Assembly (NCBI RefSeq): GCF_028640845.1
Contig: NC_080540.1
Coordinates: 49,520,561-49,584,560, forward strand
Length of the DNA: 64,000 nt
Source: Ahaetulla prasina
Taxonomy: Eukaryota > Chordata > Lepidosauria > Squamata > Colubridae
Reading direction: 5' to 3'
Numbering within the stretch: the first letter of the stretch is position 1; each line of letters opens with the position of its first letter. A program made the translations under genes and the position numbers. The notes under the pieces are model-generated. The model was not told the origin of the DNA and did not search any database. It saw nothing but the letters and a program-made list of their open reading frames with translations. This document shows, one piece after another, positions 56,661 to 64,000 of this stretch.

Positions 56661-57589
56661 AGGCCAGGCTTAGCGGCCACAAAGAGGCCCGATGGTCGCC
56701 TTCTTTGTCATCTTGAAGGCTGTCCACGGGTCCAGGGGACGCCCTCGCTACCACCTGGAGGACGTCTATAGACCGTCAGTGGGGGCTTTTTGAGTCCTTT
56801 GCCCCCCCCCCGGACTTTTTGGAGAGATGCCTGCCGGTGGAGCAGCTTGGCCCACTAGGCGCGTGTTTCGTCCTCTTTGTCAACTTGAAGGACGATCACG
56901 GGCCATGTAGGCACCTTTACCATCTTGAGGATGCCCATGGGCTGGCTGCAAGGGGATCGTTTGAAGACCTTTGGTCCCCAGTGGGGGAATTGAGGATGGT
57001 CCTGGACAATCCTAGCTTGACTATTGTAGGACTATATCCTCTCCCCCCCCCTTTGTGCCCATAGACCACCCCTCGGGACTGGAGAAGAGGGGTTGGAGCT
57101 CTGACTTAATCATGGCGGTTTGTTCATCTACCGCCCAAGACCTATATCCCGTCTGTCTTCTACTCGGAACTCCTGGTGCGTCAACTTCCATCTTGACAGG
57201 TCCAGGATGGGTCCGTTTGCCGGACTTTTATCATGCGGACATTTACAGCGGCTGACCTTCTTGCCCTGCGAGATTCCCCTCTCTCGCGGGTCTGGCCCTC
57301 CACATTATCGAGGGTCCATCTTGAGGACGGGTTTTGGAACCCCGAGAGATGGCATGCCAAAAATAGGAGACTCAGGGGATTTTTAATTAATTATTTTAAT
57401 AGGGTTTTTAAAGGGAATTTTAATGGGAATTTTAAGGGGGGGGTAGGAACTGACGGGTCTGGGTTGGAGGGAGGTAGTGTTGGGTGGGGTGGGAGGTTAG
57501 GGTGGGTGAGGGGGTAGCCCGTCGGGAGGAAACCAGTTCCAGCGCATGCTCGTGGCGACTATCAAATGGGTTCGGAGGTTATGGGGGAG
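56661..57589 (+). other. L2 leader / possible degraded ORF1 zone
   Basis: Short ORFs only. Repeated phrases (ccatcttgagga, ctttgtcaacttgaaggacg) give the segment internal similarity. I cannot recognise an ORF1 product. Confidence 0.4.
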
Positions 57590-58830
57590 TGTGTTCCTTT
57601 GTGTGAGGGTGAGTCTATTTGCACGGTAAGTGGGAGGGGCAGATATGGCGGAAGGGGATCGATCAACATAGGGGTCACGCGTTCGATGTTTACAGGCGAT
57701 CGCGTGCCCGATCCTGACTTTTCCCGTTCCCGGATGGTCAAGACCCTCAGAGCCTGGGCCTCGCCTGATGTTATGCAACGCACGGTCCGTGGCCAATAAG
57801 GCCCCCCTAATACATGATCTGATTCAGGGGGGTGCCGCGGATATTATAGGCGTTACGGAGACCTGGTTGGGCACTGAAGGGGGTGTGCGCCTGGTCAAGA
57901 TGTGCCCACCGGGTTTCCGTGCATTCCATCAGCCGAGGCCCAGGGTAGGGGTGGAGGGTGGCGGTTGCTATTAAAGAGAGTCTAGAGCCGAGGGAGACCA
58001 CTGTACCTCAGATCGCCGGGTGTGAATCCTCTTGTGAGGTGGGGTCATAGATGTCAGATGGGCTTGCTGGTCGCGTACCTGGCTCCTTGCTGCGTGACAG
58101 CTGCCCTGCCCGAGCTCCTGGAGGTGCTTGCCGGGTGGCAGTGGAGACCCCAGACTGTTAGTCATGGGGACTTTAACTTGCCATCTGCCGCCTCGCCATC
58201 GACGGTAGCTCGGGAGTTCTTGGCCTCCATGACGGCCTTGGACCTGACTCAAGTAGTGGATGGCCCCACTCACATCGGGGGAGGCACACTGGACCTGATT
58301 TTTGTCTCTGGTCAGTGGTCGAGAGATCTGGACTTAAAGGAAATAGTCATTGAACCTTTGTCATGGTCAGATCACTCTCTCCTTCGCCTGGACTTTCTGA
58401 CCGCTACCCAACACCGCAGGGAGACGGAACCATTACGATGGTACCGTCCCAGGCGCCTGATGGACCCAGAGAGGTTTCGGACGGAGCTTGGGCCACTTCC
58501 TGAGGGTCTGGCTCACGGCACGGCAGAGGAACTAGCTGCAGCCTGGGAACGGGCTGCGGCCGGGGCCTTAGACCGTGTCGTGCCTTTGCGGCCTCTGACC
58601 CGGCGCAGATCCCAACCGGCTCCTTGGTTCTCCGAGGAGCTGAGGGGGATGAAACGCCGGAGAAGACGCCTAGAGAGTTCCTGGAGGTCCAGCCGTTCAG
58701 AGGCTGATCGGACACTAGTTAGATCCTATACTAGGACCTACCTAGTGGCACTGAGGGAAGCGAGGCGTTCCTACGCCTCCTCCCTCATTGCGTCGGCAGA
58801 TAACCGCCCAGCTGCCCTGTTCTGGTGACC
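57590..58830 (+). pseudogene. L2 ORF2 part 1: endonuclease, frameshifted
   Basis: APE-type endonuclease motifs in order: NARSVANKAPLIHDLI (about 57774), TETWLGTEGG (about 57854), PPGFRAFHQPRPR, HGDFNLPSA (about 58164) and LSWSDHSLLRLDFL (about 58360). Linker to the RT: SSLIASADNRPAALFW (to 58827). Frame breaks lie near 57770, 57965 and 58020. The domain would nick target DNA to prime reverse transcription. Confidence 0.85.
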
Positions 58831-58864
58831 CGCCTCCTTCACCAGGGGAGCGGGATGACCCGCT

Positions 58865-60142
58865 ATGGGACGTGCTGAGGAGTTTAACGGTTATCTATAC
58901 GATAAAATCGTTCAGCTTAGGGACGGTCTGGACCAAAATTGTGGCGATTCAGACGGGGTATCTGAGGGCGGTCTTGGTGATGTTGTTTGGGATGAGTTTG
59001 ACCCTGTGACTCCCGAGGACATGGACAGGTTGCTGGGTAGATTGAATGCCACCACGTGTTTACTGGACCCGTGCCCCTCCTGGCTGGTGCTGGCCACTCA
59101 GGAGGTGACACGAGGCTGGCTCCAGGGGCTTACGAGTGCTTCCTTGTTGGAGGGAGTCTTTCCGGCCGCCTTGAAAGAGGCGGTGGTGAGGCCCCTCCTC
59201 AAGAAGCCTTCCCTGGACCCGGCTGTTTTGGGTAACTATCGTCCGGTCTCCAACCTTCGCTTCGCGGCGAAGGTTGTAGAGAGTATGGTGGCATATCAGT
59301 TTCCCCTGCACCTGGAGGAAACTGTCTATCTGGACCCGTTCCAGTCCGGCTTCCGACCCGGTTACAGCACTGAGACGGCTTTGGTCGCGTTGGTGGATGA
59401 TCTCTGGAGGGCCAGGGATAGGGGTTATTCCTCTGCCCTGGTCCTATTAGACCTCTCAGCGGCTTTCGATACCATCGACCATGGTATCCTGCTGCGCCGG
59501 TTGGAGGGATTGGGAGTGGGAGGCACCGTTTATCGGTGGTTCTCCTCCTATCTCTCCGACCGGTTGCAGACGGTGTTGACGGGGGGGCAGAGGTCGACCC
59601 CGCGGCACCTCACTTGTGGGGTGCCGCAGGGGTTGATTCTCTCGCCCCTTCTGTTCAACATCTATATGAAGCCGCTGGGTGAGATCATCAGTGGCTTCGG
59701 TGTGAGGTACCAGCTGTACGCTGATGACACCCAGCTGTACTTTTCCACACCGGGCCACCCCAATGAAGCTATCGAAGTGCTGTCCCGGTGTTTAGAAGCC
59801 GTACGGGTCGGGATGGGGAGAACCAGGCCCAAGCTCAATCCCTCCAAGACGGAGTGGCTGTGGATGCCGGCATCCCGGTACAGTCAGCTGAGTCCGCGGC
59901 TGACTGTCGGGAGCGAGTCATTGGCCCCGATGGAGAGGGTGCGCAATTTGGGCGTTCTCCTGGATGCACGGCTGTCTTTTGAAGATCATTTGACGGCCGT
60001 CTCCAGGAGAGCTTTCCACCAGGTTCGCCTGGTGCGCCAGTTGCGCCCCTTTCTAGACCGGGATGCCTTGTGCACAGTCACTCACGCCCTTGTGACGCCT
60101 CGCCTGGACTACTGCAATGCTCTCTACATGGGGCTCCCTTGA
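58865..60142 (+). pseudogene. L2 ORF2 part 2: reverse transcriptase, 425-codon open segment
   Basis: Contains [80 protein letters not shown] and a fully intact catalytic YADDTQLY (59717-59740), then KLNPSKTEWLWMPASRYSQL and VTPRLDYCNALYMGLP. A stop follows at 60140-60142 because one C is missing from ctcccc. It is the best-preserved RT of the window. The upstream endonuclease lies in other frames. Confidence 0.9.
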
Positions 60143-60550
60143 AGGGCATCCGGAGGCTGCAGTTGGTCCAGAATGCAGCTGCTGGTGATAGAGGAGCCCT
60201 CGTGGCTCCCAGTGACACCTATCCTGCGCAGGCTGCACTGGCTACCTGTGGCCTTCGGGTGCGCTTCAAGGTATTGGTGAACGTCTTTAAAGCGCTCCAT
60301 GGCATAGGGCCGGGTTACTACGGGACCGCCTGCTGCTACCGAATACCTCTCACCGACCCGTGCGCTCTCACAGAGAGGGACTCCTCGGGTGCCGTCGGTA
60401 GCGACAGTGTTGTCTGGCGACACCCAGGGAAGGGCCTTCTGTGGGGGCTCCGCCTCTGGAACGAACTCCCCAGGACTTTGTCAACTTCCGGACCTCCGAA
60501 CCTTTCGCGAGCTCAAAACTCACTTATTTATTTGCGCTGGACTGGGTTAG
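60143..60550 (+). pseudogene. L2 ORF2 part 3: C-terminal domain, multiply frameshifted
   Basis: Pieces like GIRRLQLVQNAA, VRFKVLVNVFKALHGIGPGY and LWNELPRTL occur in shifting frames. At least four short deletions are visible against the copies at 51480 and 60918. Confidence 0.8.
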
Positions 60551-60917
60551 CTTTTTATGGGTTTTAATTGGGTTTTATCGATGGGTTTTAATGGGTTTTA
60601 ATGGGTTTTATTATTTGCTAAATTTTAATTATGCCAAATTGAATAAGTTTTTTAGTGGTATTTTAATAGTATTTATTTTGTAATAGGAATGTTTATTTTA
60701 TCTGGCTGTAAACCGCCCTGAGTCCTTCGGGAGAAGGGCGGTATAAAAATTTAAATAATAAATAATAAATAAATAAATAAATAATAAATAAATAAAAACT
60801 CACAATCAAAAGTTTCTTAAATTACCATCTATGAACTATGCCAATTATTTTTGCTTGTCAGTTGCAAGGATACCGAAAAATGACAACTACTAGTAATTTA
60901 TTAAATGTATATGTATA

Positions 60918-61394
60918 TGGCTTAGGACCTGGGTACTTACGGGACCGCCTGCTGCTACCACATGCCTCCCACCGACCCGTACGCTCCCATAGAGAGGGAC
61001 TTCTCAGGGTGCCATCCGCCAAACAATGCCGGCTGGCGGCCCCCAGGGGAAGGGCCTTCTCTGTGGGGGCGCCCACACTCTGGAACGAGCTTCCCCCGGG
61101 TTTACGTCAAATACCTGACCTTCGGACATTCCGTTGCGAACTGAAGACACATCTCTTTATCCGCGCGGGGCTGGCTTAAATTAGATCTAATGTGAAATTT
61201 TATCAATTTTTAAACGGGGTTTTTAGTATGGAAATTTTTAATTTTAGGCTAATTTAAATAAGTTTTTTAAATGGTATTTTAATCTGTATATTGTATTGTT
61301 TTATCTTGCCTGTACACCGCCCTGAGTCCTTCGGGAGAAGGGTGGTATAAAAATCAAATAAATAAAAAAAATCAAAAATCAAATAAATAAATAT
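60918..61394 (+). mobile_element. L2-like LINE 3' end
   Basis: One clean frame at 60838-61179 includes LGPGYLRDRLLLP, GRAFSVGAPTLWNELPPGLR and LKTHLFIRAGLA-stop, the LINE C-terminus. Then a 3' UTR, the hairpin (accgccctgagtccttcggg, about 61316) and AAATA-type repeats. 5'-truncated at about 60918; upstream residues of the open frame are host sequence. Confidence 0.88.
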
Positions 61395-62141
61395 GTCTCC
61401 CAATTCCCAGTGGTTCTAGGAGGCATATACTGCACATTTAATAAAAGATTTCCAGAGTAAGGACAAAGTCTCAGGGCAAATTTTACATCCAGATTTCAGT
61501 GTAGTTGGCAAACTGCTACACTTCCAAATTGTCAAGTCAAATTTGTCTTTCAAATGTTATCCTAAACATAATCTTCTTTTCATGTTCATGCTACAGCTTC
61601 ATGTAATAATAAACTATAATAATTGTATGGTCTGCTTGAATAACGTCCCGGGAAATCAACATCTTCTTGTATGGTCAAATAAATACATGCTGTAGGTAGT
61701 TTCATTTTAAAAAGTCAGTTAAAAGCTTTTCATCAGGAAGTGGTGTTTGTATCATAAATTATTTGTTAAGTGTACCATTGTACATTTTCTCTGCATATTT
61801 TCCGTTCCAGCTATTTGGATGAGTGCATAAACTGCATACTGTTATATATAATGCATATTTTCATGTGTACTGTCTGACACCTTTACAGATGCAGTTACAG
61901 TTGTTAGCAATGAAAAAAGAAGCTTCTTGGATACTTCAACCTCAATAACTTTGACTTTATCGCCATGCATCTACAAGCATATTATTATTGAACCTGAACT
62001 AAAATTCTGTCATTACATTGATTTTATGTAAAATATTTGTCATAGTGAAGAACATGGTTTGGTAGTGGTATGTACTCATTTTCCTTCATGTAGAAAACTT
62101 GAAGGCCCTAGAGTTGTCTAAAACAAGTGTTCCATTTTCCT
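61395..62141. other. Unassigned AT-rich DNA
   Basis: No recognised feature. Confidence 0.4.
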
Positions 62142-62386
62142 ATAGCAATAGCACTTAAATTTATATACCGCTTCACAGGGCTTTTACAGTCCTCTCTAAG
62201 CTGTTTACAGAGTCAGTATATCAGAGCCGCCATCCATCTGGGTCCTCATTTTACTGGCCTCGGAAGGATGGAAGGCTGAGTCAACTTTGAGCCTGGTGAG
62301 TTTTGAACTGCCAAATTGTAGGCAGTCGACAGGCAGCAGAATAGCCTGCAGTACTGAATTCTAATCACTGCACCACTGCACCTCTG
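62142..62386 (-). mobile_element. tRNA-derived SINE
   Basis: The minus strand starts cagaggtgcagtggtgcagtg with gagttttgaactg as the complement of a decayed B box. The body ggctgagtcaactttgagcc and the 3' end aagcggtatataaatttaag match the SINE at 43205-43750. Confidence 0.8.
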
Positions 62387-62437
62387 GATAGCACTGGCTA
62401 TGCAGTTTTCATTTCCTAGCACAATTCAGCTAGGTAT

Positions 62438-62662
62438 CATATTTTTTGCTCCATAAGACCATAAGATGCATTCCCATTTTTGGCCTCCGAGCATCCCATT
62501 TTCAGCCTCCATGTGCCCCATTTCTGGCCTCTGCATGTCCTGTTTTAGCCTCCGCACATCCCATTTTTGTAGAGACCAAAAACGGGGCACACAGAGGCTG
62601 AAAGCGGGATGCATGGAGGCCGAAAATGAGGCATGCAGATGCCAAAAACAGATGTGCAGAGA
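62438..62662. mobile_element. Fold-back repeat of ~22-bp monomers (MITE fragment)
   Basis: After ttttttgctccataagacca, four units of about 22 bp (cctcc-gc-at-cccattttcag type) are followed by about four units in the opposite orientation (ggctgaaagcgggatgcatg, aggccgaaaatgaggcatgc). The right end is cut by the L2 at about 62664. The left motif resembles a common terminal sequence of reptile MITEs, from memory. Confidence 0.6.
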
Positions 62663-62663
62663 C

Positions 62664-64000
62664 TGTGTCCCTCCTGGTTAGTACTGGCTGCCTGGGAGGT
62701 TACACGAGGCTGGCTTCAGGGAATTGTCAACGCATCTTTGATGGAGGGTATCTTCCCCACCGCCTTAAAAGACGCAGTGATGAGGCCCCTCCTCAAGAAG
62801 CCCTCCCTGGATCCAGCTGCCTTAGAGAATTATCGTCCTGTCTCCAACCTTTGTTTTGTGGCGAAGGCTGTTGAGAGTGTGGTGGCGCAACAGCTCCCCC
62901 AGTACCTGGATGAAACTGTCTATCTGGACCCGTTCCAGTCCAGCTTTCGGCATGGGTACAGCACGGAGATGGCATTGGTCGCATTGGTAGATGATCTCTG
63001 GAGGACCCGGGACAGGGGTTGTTCCTCTGCCTGGTCCTATTAGATCTCTCTGCAGCTTTTGATACCATCGACCATGGTATCCTGCTGCGATGGCTGGAGG
63101 GGTTGGGAATGGGGGGCACCGTCTTTGGTGGTTCTCCTCCTACCTCTCTGACTGTTCGCAGACGGTATTGGCAGGGGGGCAGAGTTCGACCACGAGGCGC
63201 CTCACGAACCGGCCACAGGTGAAGCCGCTAGGTGAGATCATCCATGGTTTTGGGGTGCAATGTCATCTGTACGCTGATGATACACAGCTGTACATTTCCA
63301 CCCCTAACCACCCCAACGAAGCCGTTGAAGTGATGTCCCAGTGTTTTAAGGCCATGCGGGTTTGGATGGGGAAAAACAGGCATCGACTCAACCCTTCCAA
63401 GACTGAGTGGCTGTGGATGCCGGCTTCCCGGTACAGTCAGCTGACTCCATTGCTGACTGTAGGGGACGAGTCATTGGCCCCCATGGAAAGGGTCCTCAAT
63501 CTAGGCGTCCTCCTGGATGTACGGCTGTCTTTAGAAGAGCATATGATGGCTGTCACTGGGAGCTTTTTATCAGGTTCGCCTGATACGCCAGTTGCGTCCT
63601 TTCCTAGACCGGGATTCCTTATGCACGGTCACTCATGCCCTCGTCACTTCCTGCCTGGACTACTGCAATGCTCTCTACATGGGGCTCCCCTTGAAGAGCA
63701 CCTGAAGGCTCCAACTGTTCCAGAATGCGGCTGCACAGGTAGTAGAGGGAGCAACTCGAGGCTCCCATGTAACACCTCTCCTGCGCAAGCTGCACTGGTT
63801 GCCAGTGGTCTTCCAGGTGCAATTCAAGGTGCTGGTTACTACCTTTAAAGCGCTCCATGGCATAGGACCGGGTTATTTACGGGACCGCCTGCTGCCACCA
63901 ATTGCCTCCCATTGACCAGTGCGCTCCCATAGGGAGAGTCTCCTCAGAGTGCCATCAGTCAGACAATGTCGACTGGTGACCCCCAGGGTGAGGGCCTTCT
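62664..64000 (+). pseudogene. L2-like LINE, RT to C-terminus, runs off the window
   Basis: Begins at [20 protein letters not shown] (about 62664), then [40 protein letters not shown] and [12 protein letters not shown] frameshift follows near 63030, and at about 63205-63222 a deletion removes the GVPQG-to-FNIYM block. YADDTQLY follows in another frame (about 63269), then RHRLNPSKTEWLWMPASRYS. Partial at the window edge. Confidence 0.88.

Larger units (their letters stand above)
55906..60800 (+). mobile_element. Near full-length L2-like LINE
   Basis: About 4.9 kb: a GC-rich 5' region (55925-56660), a less GC-rich leader, ORF2 with endonuclease and RT (57590-60550), a 3' UTR, the terminal hairpin (accgccctgagtccttcggg, 60712-60731) and an AAAT-type tail (about 60755-60797). 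No clear TSD. Many short indels break ORF2, but motifs are well kept, so it looks young. It is the most complete L2 in the window. Confidence 0.88.

Noticed and set aside
56066..56673. Long Ala/Gly/Pro-rich ORFs on both strands (up to 193 aa)
   Set aside because: They fall in a CpG-dense GGC-rich region that stays open in several frames at once by composition; this is better explained as L2 5' UTR.

Overview
The window looks like repeat-dense, gene-poor DNA from a squamate reptile, most likely a snake. The basis is the repeat content: L2/CR1-group LINEs ending in a conserved 3' hairpin, a LINE whose tail runs into an (ATTCT)n array, a 5'-truncated Bov-B LINE, a Sauria-like tRNA SINE, an L1, a decayed Helitron, and many short hAT-like MITEs. 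I found no host exon, rRNA or free-standing tRNA gene that I can support. All long ORFs of recognisable origin belong to transposable elements, and all those copies look broken.

Layout. 0-9 kb: CT/GT microsatellites with a duplicated flank, a TA-flanked MITE, several hAT-like MITEs with 8-bp target-site duplications (TSDs), and a CR1 that was hit separately by a solo LTR and by a MITE. 9-11 kb: no recognised repeat. 11.2-17.7 kb: an almost complete L1 with matching TSDs, inserted in an older MITE; it has a 0.94-kb internal tandem duplication and a mutated RT active site. 18-27 kb: a MITE carrying a fused CR1/SINE insert, a Penelope-like scrap, more MITEs, an old L2-like fragment split by a SINE, an (ATTCT)n-tailed LINE, and a 538-bp solo LTR beside a MITE. 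27-32 kb: mostly unrecognised sequence. 32.8-36.7 kb: a tandem array of about 0.95-kb units, each joining an L2 3' end to a hAT-like MITE, ending in a longer L2. 37-50 kb: CR1 pieces, Bov-B, a possible LTR, a MITE nested in a SINE with a perfect TSD, a second (ATTCT)-type LINE, and a 1.7-kb CR1 reading frame with one stop. 51-53.5 kb: a Helitron remnant (helicase P-loop fragment and 3' hairpin-CTAG terminus) split by L2. 55.9-60.8 kb: a near full-length L2 with a GC-rich 5' region. 60.9-64 kb: more L2 pieces and a SINE; the last L2 runs off the window.

The elements relate to each other mainly by nesting, which gives a relative insertion order, and by shared 3' ends. One SINE shares the L2 3' hairpin, suggesting L2-driven mobilisation. 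TSDs were read directly from the sequence. Family names come from recalled family features and were not checked against a repeat library.
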